From NCBI RefSeq assembly GCF_000151315.2, contig NW_011887303.1, positions 742,719-806,718 on the forward strand: a stretch of 64,000 nt of DNA, read 5' to 3'. Both the position numbers and the translations under genes were made by a program. Within the stretch, counting starts at the first letter, position 1, and every line of letters starts with the position of its first letter. The notes below the pieces were generated by a model. It saw only the letters and a list, made by a program, of their open reading frames with translations. It searched no databases and was not told the DNA's origin. Positions 11,268 through 22,208 of the stretch are shown piece after piece. The DNA is from Capsaspora owczarzaki ATCC 30864. Taxonomy: Eukaryota; Opisthokonta; Filasterea.

Positions 11268-13469
11268 ATGACGCGCACTGGCTGGGATGTCAAGCAGTCC
11301 GAGACGGCCAAGCACACCAGCAACCCAATCCGCGCCATTGTGGACCAGCTCAAGATTGTCCCATGCCCCGGCAAGGACCTGATCTCCGTCTCCATCGGTA
11401 CGAACACCCCCTCCCCCTCCCCCTTTCCTCTCCCTTCCCCTCCCTTGTACTTCTGATGATGGTCAGCGTCCCATTGAAGCCTCCTCCCTTTTTTTTTTTT
11501 TTTTTTTTTTTTTTTGGATGAGGGTCACGGCTCTTTGTCTCGGCTGTTGCTCGGCTGTTGCTCGTCCTCCCAGCGTTGTGACTCTGCGCGATGGGGGTCG
11601 CCTGGACATGTGGATGACATACGCAGCCTCTTGTGCTGCGGTCATGCGCGACGAGTGTGGAGGGGGGTTGGGTGCTGGTCTTGCTGATGTGGACGCAACG
11701 CATGTGTCCTACTCACAGCCACACTGCTGCTGCTGTGGAAAAACTCCAACGTTACTCTCCCATTGAACATTGAAGAGCGACAACTGGTGAATCATCATCA
11801 TCATCAGTCGTCTACATCAATCAATTTTGTACCAAACTCACAGTTGGTTTTGCGCGGTTTCTCGTTGACAGGCGATCCGACCGTCTTTGGAAATTTGCCG
11901 ACGCACGACTCGGTGGTCGACGCAGTGATCGACGCAGTCAAGTCCTCCAAAGCGAATGGATACACGCATTCCACCGGATACGAGCATGCTCGCGAGGCCG
12001 TTGCGGAGCGCTATTCGCACCCGGATGCCCCGCTCACCAGCAAGGACGTGATTATCGCGTCGGGCTGCTCTGGTGCGCTCGATCTGGCCATCACGGCGCT
12101 CGCCAACCCGGGCCAGAACATTCTCATCCCTCGCCCGGGATTCTCGCTCTACCAGACTCTTGCCGACTCCAAGGGCATCAAAGTCCGCCATTACAATTTG
12201 CTGGTAAAGCACACGCGAGTTTGCGGTCACTTGTGGGTTGTGCTTGAGTTTTATTCTTGACTTGCATTGCACGAGAATCTTACTTCTTGTCATGGTCTGT
12301 TTTGGGGGCGGGGGCCAAAAACAGCCGGAGAAGAACTGGGAGATCGACCTGGAGCACTTGCAGTCGCTCGTTGACGACCAGACTGCAGCGATTGTTGTCA
12401 ACAACCCGTCCAACCCGTGTGGCTCCAACTACAGCCGTGCCCACTTGCTCGACATTCTGCAGCGTACGGCGCGTATTTTGCGACCGCTGTGCTGTTTGCT
12501 TCCTTGGTTTGTTTTAATTCATTCCTGCTCTGTTCTCCTCTTTGGTTGTCTCCTGCAACTCCGCAGTGGCCGAGAAGAACTTCCTCCCCATCATTTCGGA
12601 CGAAATCTACGCCGACATGGTCTTTTCGGGTCAAGTCTTTGAGCCCATGGCTCCTTTGACAAAGACCGTGCCCATTCTCGCTTGTGGCGGCATTGCCAAG
12701 CAGTTCCTCGTTCCCGGCTGGCGTGTCGGCTGGCTGATGATTCACGATCGCAACAACACCTTCAAGGAGGTACTTTGACTTTTTTTCTTTTCGTGTCGTG
12801 GAGCTCCATTTTTGTAGTTTGTTGTGGTTGATTCTGACATCGACTTTGCAATTTGACCAGATCCGCGAAGGCTTGCTCAAGTTGACGACGCTCATTCTTG
12901 GTGCCAACACCATCGTCCAAGATGCTTTGCCGACCATGCTCCACAAGACCCCGCGCGGCTTCTTGACAGCGACGCTCGCGACCATTGAAGAGCATGCCAA
13001 GCTGAGCTATGAGATGTTGGGCAAGATTGACGGTCTTGTTCCGATTATGCCGCAGGGTACCATGTATTTTATGGTGAGAAGAATGTCTCGGCGAGCGTTC
13101 TTGGGACAGGAGGAAGTGGGCTGCAGGCAGGATGAAAAATTCACGGGTTTTTTTTTTGGTGTGTTTCGACAGGTGGGCATCCAAATTGAAAAGTTCAAGG
13201 ACATTGCCAATGACATGGACTTTGTTCAAAAGCTTGTGACAGAGCAGTCTGTTTTCGCTCTTCCTGCCTCGGTAGGTTTTTCCTTTTTTTTTTTTTTACG
13301 ACTGTTTTGTTTTTTTCTTTGGTTGTCCAATGCTCATGTTCTGCTCTGCTTCCGTATGCAGTGCTTCGCCTACCCCAACTTTTTCCGAATCGTCATCACC
13401 GTGCCCAAGGACAAGCTGAAAATCGCGTACGAGCGCCTTGCCGAGTTTTGCGCTCAACATCGCAAGTGA
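11268..13469 (+). CDS. TAT: Tyrosine aminotransferase
   Basis: PLP-dependent enzyme converting tyrosine and 2-oxoglutarate to 4-hydroxyphenylpyruvate and glutamate, first step of tyrosine breakdown. Seven exons (11268-11397, 11872-12203, 12325-12463, 12567-12769, 12861-13073, 13173-13271, 13362-13469) encode 407 residues in frame; human TAT is about 454 and has a longer N-terminus. Seen: [13 protein letters not shown] start, [77 protein letters not shown] (PLP aspartate), [16 protein letters not shown] with the PLP-binding lysine, and a C-terminal FFRIVITVP arginine for the carboxylate. Intron 1 carries a 27-T run. Convergent with argininosuccinate synthase. Confidence 0.95.
11489..11515. repeat. 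Poly-T tract in TAT intron 1
   Basis: Twenty-seven consecutive T, well upstream of the acceptor at 11871, so not simply its polypyrimidine tract. Confidence 0.9.
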
Positions 13470-13699
13470 TTTTGTCGTTGAAGCCGTTGTGTGTGCGTTA
13501 CTTGCTTGATTCTATTGTTTCTTTTAAAAATTCCCCGGCTCCCCGCCGCCCCACCTCAATTCTACCGAAAGCATGCACATCCATAGCTTGTCGATTCAGA
13601 CAATGCGCAACGGAAAATACAGTAGAATGGTAACTTTTTGTAGATTTACAAATCCTCGTTCACCCCTCTTTTGTCAAAATTCACAAAACTACTAGATCT

Positions 13700-15073
13700 C
13701 TACTTGGAGACATACGCCAAGCCGTGGCCTGCAGCACCGCCGTTGCCTTGGGCATCCATTGCGGCACCATAGTTGTAGACCGAGTGGGCGGTTTTTTGGG
13801 GCAAGTTCCAGATTTCGATAAAGCCAGCCGATGCGTTCTGGTTGAAGGTGGCCGACTTGTTGAAGGTGGCCAGGCTGTGATCGAAAAGCGAGTGCGGCGA
13901 GGAGAGCGAAACCACGGTGGCGTTGCCCTTGTACAGCTTGACAAAGACGGTGCCGGACACCTTTTGGTTTTGGCTCTCAATGTAAGCGTGGATGTGGTAC
14001 ATGACGGGGTCGTACCACTTGGCGCCGTAGGTGAGGTATGCCCACTTGTTATCCATAATGTACTTGAGCTCGTTCTCCTCGCGAGTCGAGACGAGGTACT
14101 CGAGCTTGCGGTGTGCCGAAATAAGAATGGTGGCGGCAGGGTTTTCGTACACGCCGCGGACCTTGAGGCCGACGACGCGGTCCTCAATCAGCTGGAAGAC
14201 ACCAACGCCGTGGTTGCCGCCAATCTTGTTGGCAAAGCGGATAATGTCGGAGAGCTTTTGGCGGGGAAGGGGCTTGGAGGCCGAAGCGACGGCGCCGGCA
14301 GCGTCGGGCGACTCGATGGCGATGGCGACGGGGACGCCCTTCTCAAAGTCCACGCGGAGGGTCTCGGCGGTCTCCGGGGCGGCCTCTGGGGTCTTGCACC
14401 ATTGGAGGATGCGGTCGAGCGGGGGAATCAGCTCGGGGTTTTCAATCTCACCGCCCTCGCCAGTGTTGGCCCACATGTTCTCGTCGTACGAGTATGGCGA
14501 GTCCTTCTTCTGCTTGACGGGGATGTTGTGCTTGGCAGCATAGTCAATCTCCTCGTCACGGCCCATGCCCCACTCGCGGACGGGCGCGATGGTCTTGAGC
14601 TTGGGGTTGAGGGTGGTAATGTAGCTCTCAAAGCGGACCTGGTCGTTGCCCTTGCCGGTGCAGCCGTGAGCAACCACTTGGCAGTTGTACTGGGCGGCCA
14701 TGCGCACGGCAATGCGGGCAATCATGACTCGGCCGAGCGGGCAGCCGAGCGCATATCCGCCCTGGTAGTCGGCGTTGGCCTTGATGGCCTCTGCGAGCAG
14801 GTCGTCGGCAAACTCGTCGGTGGCGTCCACGACGATGGCTTCCTTGGCGCCCAGCATGAGCGCCTTCTCGCGGATGGCGGTGAGATCGTCGGCGGTTTGG
14901 CCGAGGTTGAGCGTGAGCGCAATGACGCTGCACTTGTACTCTTCCTGGATCCACTTGAGCATGACGGACGTATCGAGACCGCCGCTGTACAGCAGCAAGC
15001 AGGTGGCAAACTCGCCACGGTGGGCCTCGTGCGAGGCGACCTTCTTGTATGAGTTGACTGCCGTTGCGTCCAT
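13700..15073 (-). CDS. ASS1: Argininosuccinate synthase, intronless
   Basis: Joins citrulline and aspartate using ATP to form argininosuccinate in arginine biosynthesis. A single uninterrupted 457-residue frame starts at ATG 15073 (MDATAVNSYKKVASHEAHRG). Seen: ATP P-loop LLYSGGLDTSVMLKW, LTLNLGQTADDL, LGCPLGRVMIARIAVRMAAQ, HGCTGKGNDQVRFE, APVREWGMGRDEE, SPYSYDENMWANTGEGGE, GGNHGVGVFQLIEDRVVGLK, and RGVYENPAATIL. These cover the ATP, citrulline and aspartate sites. Length is somewhat above the 400-415 of most family members, owing to an N-terminal extension and an insert near residues 235-265. The lack of introns contrasts with neighbouring genes. Residues such as NLGQTADDL read closer, by eye, to prokaryotic than to animal ASS. 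Confidence 0.95.
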   Translation of the reverse strand: MDATAVNSYKKVASHEAHRGEFATCLLLYSGGLDTSVMLKWIQEEYKCSVIALTLNLGQTADDLTAIREKALMLGAKEAIVVDATDEFADDLLAEAIKANADYQGGYALGCPLGRVMIARIAVRMAAQYNCQVVAHGCTGKGNDQVRFESYITTLNPKLKTIAPVREWGMGRDEEIDYAAKHNIPVKQKKDSPYSYDENMWANTGEGGEIENPELIPPLDRILQWCKTPEAAPETAETLRVDFEKGVPVAIAIESPDAAGAVASASKPLPRQKLSDIIRFANKIGGNHGVGVFQLIEDRVVGLKVRGVYENPAATILISAHRKLEYLVSTREENELKYIMDNKWAYLTYGAKWYDPVMYHIHAYIESQNQKVSGTVFVKLYKGNATVVSLSSPHSLFDHSLATFNKSATFNQNASAGFIEIWNLPQKTAHSVYNYGAAMDAQGNGGAAGHGLAYVSK

Positions 15074-16477
15074 GATGATGATTTTGATTCTGGGGGTTTG
15101 AGCTGCTTTGAGGTCCGACAGACAAACAAAACAAGATGATCCAAGCAAGCGATCATATGAGAAGTGAGTCAAATGCAGTTCGAATCCAGCTCATCGATCG
15201 GACACTCGGTTGGTCACAGTTTGAACTGAACAATAGAAAAAAAAAAAAAAAAAGAAAAAAAAAAAGAAAAGCCAAAAACCGCACAATTATTGAAAAAAAG
15301 ACTGATATTTTTCGTATGTTTAAAAGTTTCGGTTTTAAATGGTTACGATACGAAAAAGCTCGTGATATTTTGTTGGGCAGATAACAAAAAACCACGACAA
15401 CAGATAAGAAGATAAGAACGGAAAATTGAGTCGAAGCGATTTTTCATGACATCATCATCAATAATCACCACGGAAAAGAGGAGGAGTATTGCATCAAAAT
15501 AAGCGGATTTCGCAATGTGGTGGGTAGCGCGAAGGAGAGAGCGGAAGGGACTGAGTGGGGGTCGAAGGAGAGGAAAGAGAGAAAGGAAAAATTGCGCGGG
15601 AAAACCGAAGAATTTAAAAAAAAAAAGGCGCATTGTGGTAGAAAACGAGAGAGCAAACGACCCGTTGAACATGTGTGAAGATCTGTTCTTGGCAGTGATG
15701 GGAAGAGGAAGGGAAGAGAAGCAAGCATCAAAGCAGAGAGAGAGACAGATAGAGAGAGAGAGACAGATAGAGAGAGAGATAGAGAGAGAGATAGAGAGAT
15801 AGAGAGGGAAACCGGACACTGTGGAAGAAGAAGAAAAAAAAAAACGCTCCGCCGCGTGTTCACGGTTGTATCATCCATCCAAACACAAGACGCATTCACA
15901 CTTTGAAAACGAGAGAAGAAAAGCGCAGCAATAGAAGAAGACGGAGAAGGTGGACAGCGGAAGGAGATTGAAACAGATTGAAACGAAAAAAAGGGGGAAA
16001 ATGCGGTTTCGGAATAAGCACAAAAAAAGCAGCGCACTTTGACTTTCACTTACAATCAAAGAAGCAAACAAAAATGAAAAGTGAACGTGGATCTCAAACT
16101 TAAACTGGGCAAAAGACGAGATACACAATCACAAGATAGAGTAAGAAATAAAACAGCATCAAAAAGACTCGGGAGCTCAAAGTGGACAAGAGCACAAATC
16201 AAAAGGGTGGCAAAAACACAACAGTCTGACGATCACCCGAACGTCACCCGACATCCATCCGACCGAGGCTTGAATAAAGTACAGCACTGTATTCTATTCT
16301 CTACGACAACACCAGCTCAGCCCAGCCTCAGAGCACGGGTACAAGGAAGAAACCTCCGTCAACAAAGTACATTCAACGCTCAATTCGTTGCAACGAGAAC
16401 ATGCACACAATTGAAAAGAATCAGACATGAAAGCACAATCTTGACAGCGAGTGAAGACAAAACACGACGTGCCTGCA
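15074..16477. other. Intergenic, purine-rich low complexity
   Basis: About 1.4 kb without a supported gene. The sequence is A-rich and GA-rich, with a GA/GATA microsatellite at 15735-15807 and A runs at 15238-15268. Frames on both strands are Ser/Phe-Leu or Arg-Glu repeats created by this composition. Confidence 0.5.
15735..15807. repeat. (GA)n / GACAGATA microsatellite
   Basis: Imperfect GA repeat interrupted by ACAGAT and GAT units. Confidence 0.9.
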
Positions 16478-19400
16478 TCACGGTGTTGAAGTGGATGGCG
16501 CGGAGGAACTGCTTGTAGCATTGCCACTGGAGGAGCTGCTAGCAACGTTGCCACTGGAAGAGCTGCTTGGCGCATTGCTAGAGGAGCCGGCGGACGAGCT
16601 GCTCGAAATGGAGCTGGTGCCATAGATGGACTCTCGCGCGTGCGTCGGACAGACCCAACGAACCTCACCAGTGCTGAGCACAACAGCTCGCTCCAAACCG
16701 GCAAAGGACTTGTACTCGTCTTTCTTGGATAGGAAAGCAGCCCATTCCCTTGCTGCCTCTTGGGACGAGTGTGTGACTTCCGAGGAAGCAGCAGATGCAG
16801 GCGCTGGTTGCTTTCCCTTCGCGCTGGAACCCTTTTTCTGATCGGCGTGGTCGAGCAATCTTTGCAAGTAGGGCAGAGCCTCGAGCGGGTCTTCCAAAGC
16901 AGTAATGGCTGAATCAACCGCATCCGTTACATCTGGTCCACCAGGAGCCAAACTGGCTACCTTCAAGAACGGACGCACAAACTCAAGCAGGCTTCGAACA
17001 CGGGAACCATACTTTTTCAGCCACTTTGAAAACTTGGCAATTTCGTAGCCGGGATGACTGTCGATACGATGCCACTCGGGCTGGTTGTTGGTACCCATGT
17101 GAGCGCATAGCAGGTGCGCAGTGTGGCTTGACTTGTAAAGATCCGTGAGTTTGGAATGCCACTTCTTGGTCGGAGGTACCACGACAAACAACAAGGGGCA
17201 TGGTTTGTCCAGCAAGTCCAGCTGCATTTGGACTTGACTCGTGAAAAAACGAGCGATTTCATCTTTCTGCTCCTTTTGCAAAGATTCTGCTGCGTCAAAT
17301 CTCGAATCCAAAGCTTTGGCAAGCTCATCGATGCGCTTCAAAACTGTAGACTGGATCAGCCGATCAAACTCGACAGGATCAGTTTTGACCGCATTTGGAA
17401 TCGATCCAATGATGCCATCCAAAGCCTTATTGAAACGCTGCAAGTCCTGCGATGACTGGCCGGCAATTTTTTGAAGCTGCTGCACTCCAGAGGAAGTCAC
17501 TTGCTTCTCGACTTCGCGAACAGAATGGATGGCCGCCGCACCAACTTCCTGCAATGCTTGCTTTCCAGATGCAATCAGTTGTGCTGCGACAAGTGATGCA
17601 GCTTCCGTCGCTGCTGTTTGGATCTCGCTCGCCGGTGCCGGTTGCGGCTCGAGTTGCCGTAGCGCTTCGATATCCTCCGGTGTGGGTTGCGAAACTGCGT
17701 TCAAGCGACGCTGCAAAAGCGAGCTGAGAACAGGAAGCCATTCCTCCTGGCGGAAAGTGGCGAGCGTGTGCGAACAAGATAAGTTTTTCATCTTGTCAAT
17801 CACCGCGTCTCGAACTTGAGGTCGGAGCAGCCACCTGCACGGTTTGTCATGAGGCACCTGCATGGGACAGCGCAGGTAGGTTTCCCACGAGATTCCAGGA
17901 TACCAATCCGAGCTGAGCTTGTCCAGTATCTCAATCAGGGTTGGCAGCAGCTCCTCTGGATGTTGCCCTCGCACGGTAAACTCGAGGCGCACATTGGAAG
18001 CGTTGCGATGAACACGGAGTAGTGCTCGAGGACCGCCGTAATTGACCAGAACAGCATCTTTCCACGCCATCAAATTGAATTTCCGCTCGTGAAAGCGCAC
18101 AAGCAGCCTCGAGAAAAATCCCTCCAGCAAAAACTTGGTCTCCATCACAATAGCAACTTCATGCGGCTCGCCCGCTGCAGGCTTCAGAGACCATCTACTA
18201 GGGTCAAACTCGTAAGCTGGCAGGTACGAAGGGATGACATAGCGAGTGCCAGAATCGGTTCCAGGCTGATCGCCATCGCTCATCTTGTACAAGAGCTCGT
18301 ATCGCTGAAGGAGCAGCACAAACTGATCACAAATCGCAGAATCGATGCCCTTCCAAGCGTTTTGATGCAGATTTGCACGAGTCACAATGCCATCCTTGAC
18401 CCATCGATCTTGAGGTTTCTGGGTAATCACTCCAGTCAGGACTGTTTTCGTGAACCATTGAGGGTTCAAGATGACTATATCGTCCAACGAAGCGAGGAGA
18501 GTGGCAGGTTGCAACGCGGGAACATTGGACGTGTCTGGGGTCGCTGAATTGGCGAGACGATGGAAAACGACCCAGCCTTGAAAACGCAAGAGCTGCATGA
18601 ATGCATCGATTGCTCGCCCGCTGAGACTCTGCGACTGGCCAAGCTCGACAATTTCATGCCATCGACAGAGGGGTGGTTGTTTCTGGGCGGTCAACCGATC
18701 AGCTCGCTTTCGGAGCGAGTCTCTGAACTGAATGTATCGGCCATCCAATGGCCGATCGTAGAATGGCATGTCTTGTCCCGCTTGAAACAATGCAGTCTTG
18801 AGTTCCGGCATGCTCGGGGCCCCCGTAGAGTTCCGCGCGTTAATGTAGACGGTCGAACGCACGTTAAACGAAACACTTGATTCTTGCAAGGTGCTGAGCA
18901 AATTAGCAAGATTGTGGTGTTGCTCTTGCTGCCGCTCCGAAGTGTATGACGGATCATCAATGTGAGTTCCAACGAGAATGATATCGGCGTTTGGAACGCA
19001 AGCGTGCAAGCTGCGTAGCCAAAAGGCAAGGCGCGAATTGAGTGATAAGTCTTCACGCACGTCAAACAAGACCAAGTAGACTGTTCGTTCACGAAGAAAG
19101 AACTGGTGCGAAACCAGATAGACTTCTTGACCAGCGAAATCCCAAACGATCAAAATCATGGATTCGTGTTTTGCACGCAGAATGACTGTCGAAATATCAA
19201 TACCATCGGTGGAATTGGCAATGCTGAACATATTGGAGAACGCCTGTCGAACATAACCGTCGGCGATTCCCCGAACAAGCGAGGTCTTGCCGACTGAAGG
19301 ATCTCCAAGAACGACTACGCGGACTTCCTGACATCAAGCCGAATCAGATCTATCCTGACTATCAATGAGTCTGAAAGTGGCGGGAAAAGTGAGAGCAGAA

Positions 19401-20855
19401 TGGGGACGTTGGACAAACTCGGACGAAGCGGAAAACTTACAATCGCAAGGTTGGATGGATACTGTGGCGGAGAACCGTTTCCTCCACATAACCGATCTGA
19501 TTGAACTCCAGACTAACAATTACTCAGTGAGAAATGATGTTGCTGGGCATTTAACATTTAAACGGCTTACTTGAGATTTTGCAAGGTCGTATTCTTTTGG
19601 AGTGCTTCCGAGATGGAAAGAGCCCCAGCGTTTCCGATCTGATTAAGCCACAGACTAACGATTGCACAGTGAGTTGCGTTGATGGGCATTCAACGTTGAA
19701 ACGGCTTACTTGAGGTTTTGCAAGGTCGTATTCTTCTGAAGTGCTTCTGAGAGGGAAAGAGCCCCAGCGTCTCCGATCTGATTAAGCCACAGACTAACGA
19801 TTGCACAGTGAGTTGCGCAGTTGGGCATTCAACATTGAAGCACTTACTTGAGAATTTGCAAGGTCGTATTCTTCTGAAGTGCTTCTGAGATGGAAAGAGC
19901 CCCAGCGTCTCCGATCTGATTCGATGCCAGACTAACGATTGCACAGTGAGTAATGCTATTGCTGGGCATTCAACATTGAAGCACTTACCTGAGATTTTGC
20001 AAGATCGTATTCTTTTGGAGTGCTTTCGAGATGGAAAGAGCCCCAGCGTCGCCAACCTGGTTGTCGCTCAAACTGTTGAGGCATTGAGTGAAAGAACTCG
20101 TCGATGAATCTTGCTGGCGAATTAACTTACATGAGCTTGGTGAGCGTTGTGTTCACCTCGAGTGCTTCAGCAATTGCTTGCGCTCCGACCTCGCCAATCT
20201 GATTGCCGTGAAGACTGTCACGCTCCTGTCAGTGCCACGGTTCGGCAACCCGAATCCGTCACTCGATCTCATTCATCACTGCCAGTCAACTTACTCAAGC
20301 TGGGTGAGCGTCGTGTTCACCTCGAGTGCTTCAGCGAGTGCCTGCGCTCCAACATCACCAATTTGATTGTTGAACAGTTGGATTGTTGAAAGGCTGTCAC
20401 ACTACCGTCAGCGACACGGTTCGGCCGCTCAGATCGGTCACTCGATCTCATTCATCACTGGCAGTCAACTTACTGAAGCTGGGTGAGCGTTGTGTTCACC
20501 TTGAGTGCTTCAGCAATTGCCTTTGCTCCAGCATCACCAATCTGACCGGAGAGCAGACTAGCAAGGCATTGTCAGCTTCGGCTGCCCTGATCTGTCGCTC
20601 AATCTCATTCATCACGGCCAGTCAACTTACTTGAGCTTGATGAGCGTCGTGTTCACCTCGAGTGCTTCAGCAATTGCTTGCGCTTCAACATCACCAATTT
20701 TGCACCAACTTAAACTGTCGCCTCATGTCAGTGTCATAATTCAGCACTTTTGTCTGTTTGTTTTTGCTCTCTTACAGGAGCTCACCACTCGCATTCTTGA
20801 CTTGCTCATACCACTGGCGCTGTTCTGGCGTCATCGCCTCGCAAGACAGCGGCAT
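16478..20855 (-). CDS. LRR-Roc-COR (ROCO family) protein
   Basis: Large multidomain GTPase of the ROCO family (relatives of LRRK2 and Dictyostelium Roco proteins). It likely acts as a signalling GTPase in the cytosol. Exon 1 (20855-20776) starts MPLSCEAMTPEQRQWYEQV. Nine small exons then encode one 26-33-residue LRR each (consensus LxxNQIGDAGAxAIAEALxxNTTLxxL, the ribonuclease-inhibitor/NOD type): 20708-20631, 20557-20474, 20393-20295, 20214-20131, 20072-19989, 19931-19848, 19793-19710, 19654-19571, about 19512-19441. The last exon, 19327-16478, holds the Roc GTPase (P-loop VVVLGDPSVGKTSL, switch WDFAGQE, VGTHIDD guanine motif), the COR domain, Ala/Gln-rich helices, AKFSKWLKKYGSRVRSLLEF and a Ser-rich tail. 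No kinase domain follows. The splice from LRR nine into Roc does not close in phase with the strongest sites. Confidence 0.88.
19441..20708 (-). repeat. Tandem LRR exon-intron array, nine units in two subfamilies
   Basis: Units starting at 20072, 19931, 19793 and 19654 are 138-141 nt apart, each an 84-nt exon plus an intron of about 55 nt. They carry the NQ(I/V)GDAGALS..(A)LQKNTTLQ subtype, and three share the identical intron end ACTGTGCAATCGTTAG. Units starting at 20708, 20557, 20393 and 20214 carry the AQAIAEALEVNTTLT subtype, and their introns share CTCATTCATCAC...GCCAGTCAACTTAC (plus-strand reading). All introns in the array interrupt in phase 2. Confidence 0.93.
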
Positions 20856-22208
20856 GGCAAACCTGAACACAAACAATCACAACAAATGAGTGGATTCTCT
20901 GAGTGTTTTCGACCCTGCTCATCAGTCTCTGATCGCTGCTGCTGCACAGAGCAACTTTGCAGACGATTCTATTTGTCACTCCACCATCCGCAGCAGCAGC
21001 AGCCATGCCCCCACCATGCCCCAAGGCACAAGCTGTTTGATCCTTCTGTTGATGGTGTTTGGAGGTCACAAGCTTCACGCATTACAATCATACAGTCCTC
21101 CCTTCCTTCCTCTCCCCGCCTCAGCTTCGCGTTTGGTGAACCGACAGTCCACCAGCTGCCCTCCGAAGTTGTTGGGACGACAGCCCAACAGCGGCCCTCA
21201 GAAACAAGCAACGGCTGATCTTGAACGAGATTGAACAAGATTGTTGTTTTGTTTGATTTGAGATGTTGTGAACAAACCAAACCTACGTCACAGCAATGCA
21301 GAGAGAGTGAGCTGTGACGTTGCACATCTTCATTTGTACTGCATTGAGTTTGTTCTGATTATCCTGATTTTGTAGTTGCATTCATGAGCTTCGAAGTGGG
21401 AGGATTGAAATGTAACAAAACGAACAAAAGCGAGCTTTATTAGACTATTGGCAAACTGATACGGAAGAGCGTTTCTTTTGAAGCAGGGCAGTTATTACAC
21501 TATCACGAATATCTGTGAATTGCAGCCAGCTCTGGAGAAGAGGGAAGGAGGGAAGAAACTTGGCTCATTGCAACGTCCACTGATCTCAAAGTTTGAGACT
21601 GAATCCATTGGTTTTTGCACCACCCTCACGTTCTGTGGCCAAGCACCCATTCCGTCAGAAGCATGATAGAGTATCTGAGAATACATCTGAGCTGCTCAGT
21701 CCTTTTCGCAGTCGTTTTGTAATGGAGCCTTCGACGCAAAAGCAAACAGACGTGTTTCAGACACTCCGCCAAAGCATTCGAGGTCGGCACGCTCCTGCTT
21801 GCGTTGTTGATCAAAATCCAAAAGCAAATTGTTCAAATCTGAGAATCCAATAATAACGCAATTGAAGTGGAGGCTTTGATGCTGGACTGACTTGACTTGA
21901 GCTTGAGCTTGGCAGACTTCCATGTTATGTAGCAGCCGGACGATTCATCACGATTGAGCAAAGCAAATCATTCACTTGAACGACTCGAAACAATCAATTT
22001 TGGGTTGATGTAACCGCGACCATACATTCAAGTTATTTGATGATGGTATTTCTTTCATTCAGTCTGTTTATTCACTCAATTCGTTGCAACGAGAATAAAA
22101 CTGTAATGGTCGAGAAACCCCAAGCTCGACATCAAATAGCACACACACACACTTTCACATACAGCATTCGCAAAAGCCAAAGTCAAGGACACAAAAAACA
22201 CGCCCCCC
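20856..22208. other. Intergenic between ROCO and esterase genes
   Basis: No gene recognised in 1.35 kb. Frames are short and show no family motif. It presumably includes the ROCO promoter. A GT/CA-rich patch (ACACACACAC) lies near 22141. Confidence 0.45.

Noticed and set aside
13724-15052. Plus-strand open frame of 442 codons opposite argininosuccinate synthase
   Set aside because: It mirrors the codon bias of a real GC-rich gene on the other strand and its translation is Gly/Val/Leu-rich without any domain.
15465-16049. Minus-strand Ser/Phe-Leu open frames in the GA-rich intergenic region
   Set aside because: Produced by the GA/TC microsatellite; no ordinary amino-acid composition.
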